A DNA stretch of 35,091 nt, taken from assembly GCA_001273385.1 (NCBI GenBank), contig LFWW01000023.1, forward strand, positions 1-35,091, read 5' to 3'. The stretch comes from a miscellaneous Crenarchaeota group-6 archaeon AD8-1 (lineage in GTDB: Archaea > Thermoproteota > Bathyarchaeia > Bathyarchaeales > Bathycorpusculaceae). How positions within the stretch are numbered: position 1 is the first letter of the stretch; every line of letters starts with the position of its first letter. Below, piece by piece: positions 25,063 to 34,034 of the stretch. The notes under the pieces are model-generated. The model was not told where the DNA came from. It did not search any database and was given only the letters and a program-made list of their open reading frames with translations. Position numbers and translations under genes: made by a program.

Positions 25063-25876
25063 CGTGATAATTTTAACTCCTATAAAAAAAACTCAATATC
25101 CGATAATTGCTCAATGTATATCTCCAGACGTTTTTCAAGAAAAAACATTAGAACAAATTAACAATTTGCCTATATGGATTGGCAACAAGAGAAGAATCCT
25201 TTCTGATCTTTTTAAAATAGAGAAAACCACTGAAAACTCACCAAGTATTATTATTAATGGTGATGTTTCTCAGGTTAGAAGAATTGGCTGGGGTATGACT
25301 CAAGGAGAAATTGTAGTTAACGGCAATGCAGGAATGCATTTGGGAAAAAAGATGTCTGGTGGAAAAATTGTTGTTAATGGGAACGCTGAGGGTTGGGCAG
25401 GTTCAGAGATGAAAGGCGGTCTGCTTGAGATCAAGGGTGATGCAGGTGATTATCTGGGATCTCCTTATAGAGGAAGTACTATTGGGATGCGAAAAGGAAA
25501 GATTGTTGTACATGGAAATGTTGGTAGCGATGCTGCTGTGCATATGAAAAGTGGTTTAATTAAGATTCATGGTAATTCTGGCCCATTTATGGGTTTTCGC
25601 ATGACAGGCGGAGTAATTCACATTCAAAAAGATGCGGGAACAAGACTTGGAGCTTGTATGACTGGAGGAAAAATTGTGGTGTCCGGTGTATTAGAAGATA
25701 TGCTGCCTACTTTTGCTATTGAGTTTATCAAAGGAAAAGTCAAAATTGAACTTGGTGATAAAGCAATTGGACCCTTTTTTGTTTTTCTTGGAGATTTGGC
25801 AGAGAACGGAAGAGGCAAACTTTTTATTTCAAAAGAAAAAAATCCGCAATTATCTCAATATGAACGCTTTTTATAA
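25055..25876 (+). CDS. fwdC: Formylmethanofuran dehydrogenase subunit C
   Basis: A 273-aa protein with a right-handed beta-helix of the glutamate-synthase alpha C-terminal type. Repeated turns such as GEIVVNGNAGMHLG, GKIVVNGNAEGWAG, GLLEIKGDAGDYLG, GKIVVHGNVGSDAA and GLIKIHGNSGPFMG occupy about residues 75-215. FwdC is a structural subunit that contacts FwdA and FwdB. The gene is the last in the fwdD-B-A-C operon. No fwdF, fwdG, fwdH or fwdE (polyferredoxin or electron-input subunits) is present in the window, so electron delivery must be encoded elsewhere. ATG at 25055 lies inside the end of fwdA. Confidence 0.95.
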   Translation: MFNVIILTPIKKTQYPIIAQCISPDVFQEKTLEQINNLPIWIGNKRRILSDLFKIEKTTENSPSIIINGDVSQVRRIGWGMTQGEIVVNGNAGMHLGKKMSGGKIVVNGNAEGWAGSEMKGGLLEIKGDAGDYLGSPYRGSTIGMRKGKIVVHGNVGSDAAVHMKSGLIKIHGNSGPFMGFRMTGGVIHIQKDAGTRLGACMTGGKIVVSGVLEDMLPTFAIEFIKGKVKIELGDKAIGPFFVFLGDLAENGRGKLFISKEKNPQLSQYERFL

Positions 25877-25959
25877 AGTAAAGAAATTAATTTCAATTTA
25901 ATATTTCATATTTAGGTAATACTCTAATTGTAACTCATTCAAAATAATTTATTTAAAAA

Positions 25960-26973
25960 TCAGGGTTTTTTTGTTTTTTCACAAGCTACAAAATGCCCTT
26001 TTCCTATATGAACTAGTTTTGGAGGATACTTTATACAATTTTGATCTTTTTTATAGATGCATCTTGTTTCAAATCTACATCCAATTGGAGGATTAATTGG
26101 ACTTGGCACTTCTCCTGGCAAAATTATTCTGCTTTTTTTAGCTAGAGGATCTGGTATTGGAATTGAAGAAAGTAGGGCTTTTGTATATGGATGAAGGGGA
26201 GAATCAAATAATTCTTGCGTTTCTGCTAACTCGACTATTCTTCCCATATACATAACAGCTACCCTGTTGCATAGGTGTCTAACAGTACTCAGATCATGTG
26301 ATATGTACAAGTAAGTTGTATTGAATTTCTGTTGAAGGTCTTTTAGCAAATTTAGAATTTGAGCCCTAACTGAAACATCTAAGGAAGCCACAGGTTCATC
26401 AGCTATTAGTAATTTCGGCTCAACAGCTAAAGCCCTTGCTATACAAATTCTTTGTCTTTGTCCTCCGCTAAATTCATGAGGATATCTTTCTGCATGGTAA
26501 GGCTCTAAGCCTACTAGTTCTAGCAGTTCATAGAGTTTTTGATAGAGTTCTTTTTTAGGCAATGAAGTATGAATAGTTAGAGGTTCTGTAATAATATCTG
26601 CAACTGTCATTCTAGGATCTAGTGAAGCATAGGGATTTTGGAAAACATATTGAATCTTGCGTCGCAATTTTTGTTTTTCTTCTTTATTTTTGGAACTGAA
26701 AATTGTGATGATCTCTTTTCCTTCAAAGTTTATTTTCCCAGATGTTGGTTGATCCAGGTATAATATAGATCTGGCAGTTGTGGTTTTTCCACATCCACTT
26801 TCTCCTACTAAACCAAAGGTTTCTCCTCTTTTTATTGAGAAGCTTATATCGTCAACAGCGTGAATCAATCCTACTTGTTTTTTTAGAAATATCCCTCTTG
26901 TGTATATTGGAAAGTGCTTTACAAGATTTTGAACTTCTAATATTTCTTTATTAATTATTTTTTGCACCTCCAA
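25960..26973 (-). CDS. Dipeptide/oligopeptide ABC transporter ATPase (DppF/OppF)
   Basis: ATPase of the peptide/nickel (Dpp/Opp) importer class, 338 aa. Walker A GESGCGKT at 57-64, Q-loop VFQNPYASLDPRM, signature FSGGQRQRICIARAL, Walker B LLIADEPVASLD and the H-loop ISHDLSTVRH are all present. The C-terminal extension has the family Cys pattern (CRFETRCIYKKDQNC and a last Cys near the end). It overlaps the DppD gene by 23 bases. The open frame begins at TTG 26973, but GGAGGTG at 26965-26971 lies inside it and no ATG, GTG or TTG follows at the usual distance; an in-frame ATA at 26958 does. The start is uncertain by a few residues. Confidence 0.93.
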   Translation of the reverse strand: MEVQKIINKEILEVQNLVKHFPIYTRGIFLKKQVGLIHAVDDISFSIKRGETFGLVGESGCGKTTTARSILYLDQPTSGKINFEGKEIITIFSSKNKEEKQKLRRKIQYVFQNPYASLDPRMTVADIITEPLTIHTSLPKKELYQKLYELLELVGLEPYHAERYPHEFSGGQRQRICIARALAVEPKLLIADEPVASLDVSVRAQILNLLKDLQQKFNTTYLYISHDLSTVRHLCNRVAVMYMGRIVELAETQELFDSPLHPYTKALLSSIPIPDPLAKKSRIILPGEVPSPINPPIGCRFETRCIYKKDQNCIKYPPKLVHIGKGHFVACEKTKKP

Positions 26974-27958
26974 GAGGAGATTCTAAATTGATTTCTAATG
27001 CTCGAAAACATGCCACTTTATGTCCGGGTTCAATTTCTATTAATTCTGGAATTTTTTCCGTGCATTTTTCAATAGCATATTCACAGCGGGGATGGAATCT
27101 GCAACCAGAAGGTGGCTCTATTAGATTTGGTATATTTCCTGGTATAACTTTGAGTTTATCCGTTCTTAAGGCCAAGCTTGGAACAGCAGTTAAAAGAGCT
27201 TGGGTATAAGGATGTTTTGCTTTATAGAAAATTGTTTTTGTATCCGCTGATTCACATACACGACCTGCATACAAAACAGTTATTCTATCAGCTATATCAG
27301 CTACAACGCCCATGTCATGAGTAATTAGGATCATTGCCATTCCCAGTCTTTTTCTTAGGTTTTGCATCAGTTCTAAAATTTGTGCCTGTATGGTAACATC
27401 AAGGTTTGTAGTTGGTTCATCCGCTAGGAGTAAGTTTGGTTGGCTAGCTATAGCTCTTGCTATTGCAATTCTTTGTTTCATACCTCCACTTAGCTGGTGG
27501 GGATAATTCCAAATCTTTACATCTGGATCTGGAATCTCAACTAGCTTTAGCAATTCGATTGCTTTTTCTAGCGCTTCTTTTTTAGAAATTTCTTGATGGG
27601 CTAATATTACTTCTAATAGTTGATCTGCAATCGTTAAAACGGGATTTAATGAGGTTGAAGGGTCTTGAAATATATATGCTATTTCTTTTCCGCGAATTTC
27701 TCTAAGGGCTTTTTCCGATTTCTCTAAGAGATTTTCTTCTTTATAGATAATTTTTCCTTCAATTATTTTTCCTGGACTAGGTACAATTCTCATTATTGAT
27801 AAAGCAGTAACAGACTTTCCTGAACCTGACTCTCCAACAAGTCCAAGAGTTTCTCCCTCTATAACTTCAATATCTACACCATCCACTGCTTTTACTATTC
27901 CTGCCCAAGTATCAAAGTAGGTTTTCAATCCTTCAATTCTTAGTAGTTCTTTATTCAT
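26951..27958 (-). CDS. Dipeptide/oligopeptide ABC transporter ATPase (DppD/OppD)
   Basis: Partner ATPase of the importer, 335 aa. Walker A GESGSGKS at 42-49, Q-loop IFQDPSTSLNPVL, signature LSGGMKQRIAIARAI, Walker B LLLADEPTTNLD and H-loop LITHDMGVV are intact. The C-terminal oligopeptide-type extension carries CRFHPRCEYAIEKC and a later Cys, a four-Cys pattern conserved in DppD/DppF. ATG at 27958 follows an A-rich leader without a clear ribosome-binding site. Gene order DppB-DppC-DppD-DppF on the minus strand is the classic operon; all four genes are complete. Confidence 0.94.
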   Translation of the reverse strand: MNKELLRIEGLKTYFDTWAGIVKAVDGVDIEVIEGETLGLVGESGSGKSVTALSIMRIVPSPGKIIEGKIIYKEENLLEKSEKALREIRGKEIAYIFQDPSTSLNPVLTIADQLLEVILAHQEISKKEALEKAIELLKLVEIPDPDVKIWNYPHQLSGGMKQRIAIARAIASQPNLLLADEPTTNLDVTIQAQILELMQNLRKRLGMAMILITHDMGVVADIADRITVLYAGRVCESADTKTIFYKAKHPYTQALLTAVPSLALRTDKLKVIPGNIPNLIEPPSGCRFHPRCEYAIEKCTEKIPELIEIEPGHKVACFRALEINLESPLGGAKNN

Positions 27959-27982
27959 TTTTTAATTTCAACTATAATGTTT

Positions 27983-28900
27983 CTATTCTCGAAGACGAGG
28001 ATCAAGCGAATCTCTTAGCCCATTTCCAAGCAAAGTAAAGCCAAGCACTAGTAAAGTGATAAATAAACCTGGAAATACTCCTTCCCACCAAGCCTCCTTT
28101 ACTGCTTCGCTTGCTTTTTGAAGTTGTTGCCCCCATGTGATAGCGTTAGGATCTCCAAATCCTAAGAAACTTATCCCAGCTTCTACGAGTATTGCCGTGG
28201 CAATCATTAGTGTTGTTAATACTATTATAACATGAAGCACATTTGGCAAGATGTGCCTTATCATTATTCTTGTTTTAGTTGCTCCTAAAGCAGTGGCTGC
28301 TTCAATATATTCTTGCTCTTTAACCCTGAGCACTTCTCCTCGGATAATTCTCGCGTTTGCTGCCCATGAGAATATTCCAATCATCAGTGTAACCATAAAT
28401 AAACCTCCCCCTCCTGAGGGTGCTAATGCAGTAATAACTTTAAGAAAAACTAGCAAAATTAATAGAAAAGGTATTACCAAGAAAATTTCAGTTATTCTCA
28501 TCAGTATATTATCCACTATTCCACCATAGAATCCTGCAACTACTCCAACTACAGTTGCCAATAACATTACTATTAATGCTGCTGCAAATCCAACAAATAA
28601 TGCTGAACTTGCTCCGTACACTACTTGGCTGAAAACGTCATGACCTACATAGTCTGTTCCAAACAAGTATTTTGATGATGGTGGTGCTCTTGTTTCTCCT
28701 GAGTAAAATCCTGGAATTGTATTTGGTCCATAAGGGGCAATTAGCGAGTCGAAGGCTGCCATAAATATTATAATTCCAATTATAAAGAAACCTGCTAGAG
28801 CTGTTTTATTTTTTTTGAACCTTCTCCAAGCTATATTCCATTGACTTGCTCCTTTAGTTTTGTTTTTTTCTTGGATTAATTCTCTAAGAATTTTTTGCAC
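27983..28900 (-). CDS. Dipeptide/oligopeptide ABC transporter permease (DppC/OppC)
   Basis: Second permease of the peptide importer, 305 aa. The N-terminal cytoplasmic segment and first helix (about 34-54) are followed by a short external region containing the family YLFGTDYVGHDVFSQVVYGA motif, five further helices, and the cytoplasmic EAA loop (EYIEAATALGATKTRIMIRHILPN, about residues 195-218) that contacts the ATPases. The C-terminus ends LLGNGLRDSLDPRLRE, typical of DppC. It starts at GTG 28900 with AGGTGAG upstream, located across the end of the DppB gene, so translation is probably coupled. Confidence 0.94.
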   Translation of the reverse strand: MQKILRELIQEKNKTKGASQWNIAWRRFKKNKTALAGFFIIGIIIFMAAFDSLIAPYGPNTIPGFYSGETRAPPSSKYLFGTDYVGHDVFSQVVYGASSALFVGFAAALIVMLLATVVGVVAGFYGGIVDNILMRITEIFLVIPFLLILLVFLKVITALAPSGGGGLFMVTLMIGIFSWAANARIIRGEVLRVKEQEYIEAATALGATKTRIMIRHILPNVLHVIIVLTTLMIATAILVEAGISFLGFGDPNAITWGQQLQKASEAVKEAWWEGVFPGLFITLLVLGFTLLGNGLRDSLDPRLRE

Positions 28901-28918
28901 TATTTTCTCTCACCTTTT

Positions 28919-29899
28919 TTATTCAACTCTTATTCTTGGATCAATATAGCCATAGGTTAAGTCCGTTATCAAATTGGCAATTAATGTCATTAAAGTTATT
29001 ATCACAGTAATTCCCATTATAACTGGAAAGTCGAGTCTATTTGTTGCTTGAACAAAAAGTCTACCCACTCCAGGCCAATTAAAAACTGTTTCAGTTATTG
29101 GAGCTCCGGCAAGCATGGCTCCGAAATAGATTCCCACATATGTTACAACAGGAATAAGCGCATTTCTTAATGCATGTTTATAGACTACTTTTCTATCATT
29201 AAGACCATTGGCTCGGGCTGCTAAAACATAATCTTGTTTAAGAACTTCTAGCATGCTTGACCTAATTAGGAGAACTATAGGAGCTAAAAGTGCAAATGTT
29301 AAAACCGCTACTGGTAATACCATATGCCATATTATATCCAGGGTTCTGCTACCTAGGAAGTAATCTTTTGACTCTGATATTACTGTAACGTATCCACCAG
29401 CAGGAAACCAGCCGAGGTAGTAAGCAAAAATTAATATCACAATAATACCCATGTAAAAAATAGGAATACAAGTACCTAATAGAGAAGTGGTAGTTACTGT
29501 CACATCTGTTTTAGAATATTTTCTCCTAGCTGAAATCACACCTACAGGGATAGCTATCAACAAGGCAAGAATAATTGAAACTATTTGAAGCAACATAGTT
29601 GGCCAAATATAATCTCCAATAAGGGATGTAACCTCTATGCCACCTCTGATAACATAAGAATTACCCAAGTCTCCTTTGAGTAAATTTGCTAAGTAAATCA
29701 AAAATTGGTGCCACAAGGGCTTATCTAAACCATAATAGGCTGTTAGGTTATTTCTTGCCTCTTCTGTTATATGAGGGTTCATGGCTGTCATTAGTCGAAC
29801 GGGATCACCGGCTACTCTTGTAGCTGCAAACACAATTATTAGAATTCCTAGAAAAAGTGGAATAAGATATAGAAGTCTTCTGATTATATATCTAGTCAT
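28919..29899 (-). CDS. Dipeptide/oligopeptide ABC transporter permease (DppB/OppB)
   Basis: First permease gene of the importer operon, 326 aa. It opens with the classic MTRYIIRRLLYLIPLFLG helix, then an external loop with the YGLDKPLWHQF motif, five more helices and the EAA loop (DYVLAARANGLNDRKVVYKHALRNALIP). The end, LTDLTYGYIDPRIRVE, is characteristic of DppB. The start at ATG 29899 matches the family N-terminus; a TTG two codons upstream (29905) is possible. The upstream gap to the divergent substrate-binding protein holds promoters for both directions. Confidence 0.94.
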   Translation of the reverse strand: MTRYIIRRLLYLIPLFLGILIIVFAATRVAGDPVRLMTAMNPHITEEARNNLTAYYGLDKPLWHQFLIYLANLLKGDLGNSYVIRGGIEVTSLIGDYIWPTMLLQIVSIILALLIAIPVGVISARRKYSKTDVTVTTTSLLGTCIPIFYMGIIVILIFAYYLGWFPAGGYVTVISESKDYFLGSRTLDIIWHMVLPVAVLTFALLAPIVLLIRSSMLEVLKQDYVLAARANGLNDRKVVYKHALRNALIPVVTYVGIYFGAMLAGAPITETVFNWPGVGRLFVQATNRLDFPVIMGITVIITLMTLIANLITDLTYGYIDPRIRVE

Positions 29900-30103
29900 T
29901 GCCAAATTGTTTCACTTTTCAATATAAGATTTTTAATCTAAAAAATAGTATGTAATTGTTAATAAAGACTTTTCAAAATATACTTCTCAATGGTATTTAA
30001 AATCGATTTAGATGCATGTTACTAAGCAAAATTTATGGTAAATTGCTTTTTTGTTTATTTTTTGTTTTTTTGTTTTGTTAATAATTTCTTTTTTATGGCA
30101 AAT

Positions 30104-30112
30104 TTTATAAAT
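30104..30112 (+). promoter_or_regulatory. TATA box of the substrate-binding protein gene
   Basis: TTTATAAAT at 30104-30112 is the best TATA match in the 250-base divergent gap. It places transcription start near 30135, giving a short leader that contains GGAG at 30137-30140 and the ATG at 30150. The remaining gap (29906-30103) is T-rich; an AGATT/AATCT inverted repeat lies at 29927-29939 near the DppB start. Confidence 0.5.
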
Positions 30113-30149
30113 AAAATACGTAAGAACATAGGAGTTGGAGAGCTATTCA

Positions 30150-32033
30150 ATGGTACAAAAAAATAAAAAAGCAGTACTACTTGGTTTTCTATTAATAATA
30201 AGTGCCTTTCTATTACCAGCTACTATTATAGTACAGGGTCAATCAACCCTACCCATATTGTTTAGTATGACATTGACTACACCATCAACAAATCCTTCGA
30301 GGCAGGCTTGGTCTGAAGTAATTCAACAAAACTTGATATCCGTTGGAATTGACGCTAATAGAGTTATTCAGGATTGGGACACTATCTATGATAGAGCATT
30401 AGATCCTCCACCAGAGATCGTAGGTAAATCCTTTGATGAAGGTGGTTTTGATGCTCTATTTGTTGGCTATGCTCTTGGAATAGATCCAGATCCGTTTCCA
30501 ATATTCCATAGCAGTCAAACTCCACCTGGGCAAAACTACTACAATTATGTAAACACTGAAAACGATGAATTATGTGAAAACATCAAAGTAACAGTGGACA
30601 GAGAAACAAGACTAGGATATGTCGATCAATGGCAAAAACTTAACCATGATGAAGCACCTGCATTAGCCCTTATGTATACAGAAGAGGTTGTTGCTTTCGA
30701 TCCGCGCAACCTTGTGAAAAATTCATTTGAAACTTTGCATTATCCTATATGGCCTGCACCTCATCAATGGGAACTGGCTTCAGGCAATGAACAAACGACG
30801 ATTACTATCGCTCAGACAGGTCCGGCACCGTCAGAAGGTTTGAATCCTTATCTTTCAACCTCTTATTATGACTTGACAGTTTTTGGATCAGTTTTTGGTA
30901 AACTAATGCGAGTTAAAGATCTTGACTCCTTAGATATGGAACCTGAGCTAGCCACAAGTTGGTCTGTTGCTGATGACGACAAAACATGGACTGTAAACTT
31001 AAGACAAGGCGTTTTATGGCATGATGGAACAGAATTTACTGCTGAAGACGTTAAATTCACTTATGCTGCAGCTATGGAAGAAGAATTGGCTTCACAAACT
31101 GGAGCCTTCATAAGAGAAATAATAGGTTCAGCTGATAATATTGAAATCGTTGATCCCTACACAATAGTATTCAATTTGCCCGAGCCCTATGCGTATTTCA
31201 TTTCAGGTTTGTTGGGTTCATCTACAACTGGATGGATATTACCCAAACATGTTCTTGAGGATGTTCCTTATACTGAATGGAGAAGCCATCCATTCAACAA
31301 TGCCGATGGAAGCTATATGGTAGGTGATTATGAAGCTTGGGGTCCTATTGGCACCGGACCTTATTGGTATATGGCTTATGATCCTATTACTTTCACTAAT
31401 TTCATGGGCAAAAACGAAGAATATTGGGATAAAAGCGCTTTGGAAATGGCAGGGGTTTTCGGAATTGAAGAGTACCGTGTTGTTTTCATTGAAGATTCTG
31501 ATCCAGCTATCACAGCTTTAAGACAAGGGGATGTGGATGTTTTGGATTCTCAATATCATCTTGAAACCAAACTCGATAGTATTGAATCTCCTTGGGGTGA
31601 TTGGGCAAGGTATGAAGCGTTTGGGGTTCAAGAATTAGGATTTAATATGGAACATCCAATTTTTGGTACAGGAGTTGATACACCTTTAGGTCAAGAAGAT
31701 CCAACAAAAGCTGCAGAAGCTGCAAATTACGTGAGATTAGCAATTAGCCACCTAATACCTCGCCAAGAAATTATTGACGAAATACTTGCTGGATTTGGTA
31801 CACCTGCTATTACAAATACTATTTGCACATTAACAGACGGATACGATCCAACAATGGAAGCTCACGCATACGATGTTGAATTGGCAAAATCTTATTTGGC
31901 TGCAGCTGGTTATGACACGGGAGTTCCTCCACCTGGAGGAGACTTCTTGGGAACATATGGACTTTACTTGGCTATAGCTGCTGTAGTTATTATCGTTGTA
32001 GTTGCTGCTGTGTACTTTGTACGGAAAAAATGA
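30150..32033 (+). CDS. Peptide-binding lipoprotein-like SBP (SBP_bac_5 family), apparently circularly permuted
   Basis: Extracellular solute-binding protein for the divergent Dpp/Opp importer, 627 aa. A signal peptide (about 8-30) is followed at 34-205 by what is normally the C-terminal part of the fold: SRQAWSEVIQQNLISVGID, FDALFVGYALGIDPDPF, then ALALMYTEEVVAFDPRNL. The usual N-terminal part starts only at about 214 (TTITIAQTGPAPSEGLNPY, later LRQGVLWHDGTEFTAEDVKF near 290-310). The fold stops at YDVELAKSYLAAAGYDTG (about 575-595), where the C-terminal lobe would ordinarily begin. A C-terminal helix (about 603-624) ending in FVRKK anchors it to the membrane. ATG at 30150 is chosen over TTG at 30135 because GGAG at 30137-30140 is 9 bases before it. 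Confidence 0.92.
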   Translation: MVQKNKKAVLLGFLLIISAFLLPATIIVQGQSTLPILFSMTLTTPSTNPSRQAWSEVIQQNLISVGIDANRVIQDWDTIYDRALDPPPEIVGKSFDEGGFDALFVGYALGIDPDPFPIFHSSQTPPGQNYYNYVNTENDELCENIKVTVDRETRLGYVDQWQKLNHDEAPALALMYTEEVVAFDPRNLVKNSFETLHYPIWPAPHQWELASGNEQTTITIAQTGPAPSEGLNPYLSTSYYDLTVFGSVFGKLMRVKDLDSLDMEPELATSWSVADDDKTWTVNLRQGVLWHDGTEFTAEDVKFTYAAAMEEELASQTGAFIREIIGSADNIEIVDPYTIVFNLPEPYAYFISGLLGSSTTGWILPKHVLEDVPYTEWRSHPFNNADGSYMVGDYEAWGPIGTGPYWYMAYDPITFTNFMGKNEEYWDKSALEMAGVFGIEEYRVVFIEDSDPAITALRQGDVDVLDSQYHLETKLDSIESPWGDWARYEAFGVQELGFNMEHPIFGTGVDTPLGQEDPTKAAEAANYVRLAISHLIPRQEIIDEILAGFGTPAITNTICTLTDGYDPTMEAHAYDVELAKSYLAAAGYDTGVPPPGGDFLGTYGLYLAIAAVVIIVVVAAVYFVRKK

Positions 32034-32053
32034 ATTTAATAAATTCTTCATCT

Positions 32054-32066
32054 TTCCTTTTTTTTT
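32054..32066 (+). terminator. T-run terminator after the SBP gene
   Basis: A run of nine or so T residues follows CTTTCC about 20-30 bases after the SBP stop at 32033, and a second T-rich stretch follows. It fits a U-tract archaeal terminator and lies in the 44-base gap before the converging small membrane protein gene. Confidence 0.5.
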
Positions 32067-32077
32067 GAACTTCTTTT

Positions 32078-32422
32078 TCAGAATGCTGATATAATTAGGG
32101 CTTCAATAACTAAAAGACCACCCACTATTACCCATTTTTCAGCTTGAGATTCAGATCCTCTCTGGCGATTAATCTCCAATGATTCGGAATAAGTGATTTT
32201 TCCGAATATTTTATTGAAAATAGGTGAATAGAGCGCTATTCCCGCGCCAGCTATTAATGCCAGTCCTCCTTCAATTAAAACGAGAAAAGAAGCTAAATAA
32301 AGCATTTGAATTATGTTTTGAGTAAAAATAAAAATAACGACTAAGTTCACAAGAACAATTATTAATGAATAAAGTAAGCAAATTGGAATAATTTTTAGAA
32401 GTGCCCTTGCTTCATTCTTCAA
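32078..32422 (-). CDS. Small membrane protein, 114 aa
   Basis: An unrecognised membrane protein with helices at about residues 9-32, 38-64 and 93-113, and a charged loop (about 70-92; YSESLEINRQRGSESQAEKW). The start is TTG at 32422 and no ribosome-binding site is visible; the upstream TTTAAATA is close enough to suggest a leaderless or slightly later start. It lies 70 bases downstream of the MFS transporter on the same strand and may share its transcript. Function unknown. Confidence 0.6.
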   Translation of the reverse strand: MKNEARALLKIIPICLLYSLIIVLVNLVVIFIFTQNIIQMLYLASFLVLIEGGLALIAGAGIALYSPIFNKIFGKITYSESLEINRQRGSESQAEKWVIVGGLLVIEALIISAF

Positions 32423-32492
32423 GTGTATTTAAATCCTTTTATTTTAATTGAAAAATAAGGAATTAGGTTTGAAAAACTTTCTGTTATTTATT

Positions 32493-33782
32493 TTAATTTT
32501 TTTGATTTGAACTTTTTTCTTCTGGCATTTTTGTACTTTTGAAGAAAATCCAAAATAGAATTATTGATAGTGAATAAAAAATTGCTGAAATAATAAATGG
32601 TTCTGATAAGAATCCTGCTCCCATAAGTGAGGCACCTATAGTAGTGCTAATAGCATTTGGTAATCTCCATGATGCAGCTGTTATTCCAGAGGCTACTCCA
32701 CGTTCATCTTCTTTAACTAATCCCATGATCATTGACTGTGTAAGTGGAGTGGCCATATTCATTAGAAATGCTCGAATTGTATAAATTGAGCTTGCTACTA
32801 TGTAGTTTGTAGATATTGGTGTGGCTAGTAGGAAAACAATTGATATTGATTGAGTAACTACAATTGATTTGATAGTGCCCATTTTTTTTGCTAAATAAGG
32901 AACTGGCAATATCGAGAGTGCAATAATTAAACTTGAAACCCCAAGTATAGGTCCGCTTATACTATCAGGAACTCCATATTTCAACTTAAGCCAATAAGTC
33001 ATAAGTGGTATTACTAATCCTGCTCCAAAAGCAATAATCGCCGAAGTAAGAACATATTTGTATAATATGCTTTTTGATTTTGCTGGAAGCAAATCTCTTA
33101 GTTTTGTTTTTGGTTTTTTCAGGATCTGTGACTCTTTAATTTTAAACATTATAAGAGTCGATAGTAAACTAAGGATTGCTAGTAAAACGTAGAGGATAAT
33201 ATGACTATTTTGATTATTAAATCCTAATCTCTCAAAAAAGGCTACTGCTAGAAGCGTAAAACTTCCTATTCCAAAAGCTAAACTTTGAGTAAACCCATAT
33301 AAAGCAAATGCTGCATTTCTTTGAACCGAATTACATTTTTCTGCAAGAAGTGAACTTGTTGAGGCAAGTACAGCTGCTTCTGAGATTCCTTCGAGAAAAG
33401 CTGCGATTATTAGGATTAATGGATTTATGCTTAAGGCAATGACTGCGATTGTTAAGCTTGATAATATGTTTCCAATAATCAGAATTTTTCTTTTACCAAA
33501 CTTGTCTGCGGCGATTCCTAATGGGATACTTCCTGCGAACGCTGAAACACCCATGGTTGTTATTATTACTCCCATGAATTCAGAGGATAGTCCTTGAACC
33601 ACAGTAAGAAAATAAGAGATATCTGTAAAGAACATTCCAAAAGCTACTGAGGGCAATATTAGTGAAGCAATTAGGTATTTTGATTCTTTGGACAAACCTG
33701 AATAATGACCAAAATTTATTGAATTTTTTAGAATTTTATTAGATTCCTTTTGATTTTTGTGAAAGTTATTTTTTAAGGTCAT
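32493..33782 (-). CDS. MFS transporter (drug/metabolite efflux type)
   Basis: A 429-aa protein with twelve predicted membrane helices starting near residue 36. The MFS motif A is present between helices 2 and 3: GIAADKFGKRKILIIGN (about 80-96). A second, weaker version lies at the equivalent place in the second half (PYLAKKMGTIKSIVV). Helix 11 region SQSMIMGLVKEDERGVASGITAASWRLPNA is typical of drug-efflux-like MFS members. The substrate cannot be inferred. N- and C-termini are charged and cytoplasmic. ATG at 33782 has no ribosome-binding site; a TTTAAG element about 35-40 bases upstream suits a short leader. Confidence 0.88.
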   Translation of the reverse strand: MTLKNNFHKNQKESNKILKNSINFGHYSGLSKESKYLIASLILPSVAFGMFFTDISYFLTVVQGLSSEFMGVIITTMGVSAFAGSIPLGIAADKFGKRKILIIGNILSSLTIAVIALSINPLILIIAAFLEGISEAAVLASTSSLLAEKCNSVQRNAAFALYGFTQSLAFGIGSFTLLAVAFFERLGFNNQNSHIILYVLLAILSLLSTLIMFKIKESQILKKPKTKLRDLLPAKSKSILYKYVLTSAIIAFGAGLVIPLMTYWLKLKYGVPDSISGPILGVSSLIIALSILPVPYLAKKMGTIKSIVVTQSISIVFLLATPISTNYIVASSIYTIRAFLMNMATPLTQSMIMGLVKEDERGVASGITAASWRLPNAISTTIGASLMGAGFLSEPFIISAIFYSLSIILFWIFFKSTKMPEEKSSNQKN

Positions 33783-34034
33783 TGATAGCTGGGTTTGTTC
33801 TCTTTGACCTTAAATGGTTTTTGTCTTGGATTTCCATTATTTGAATTAATCTAATTATTATTCAACTAGAGTTGATTCCTTGAAAAAAATTAAATTTGTA
33901 AGGTTACTTTTTCCTGCTTCTTTATTGAAATTAAAGAGAGATAACTTGCTTTTATTTATTAAATTGTAGATTTTTTTATAATTTAGAAAAGTTAAAGTTA
34001 TTCTTTATCCAGAAATTATCTGAGATATGTTTTA

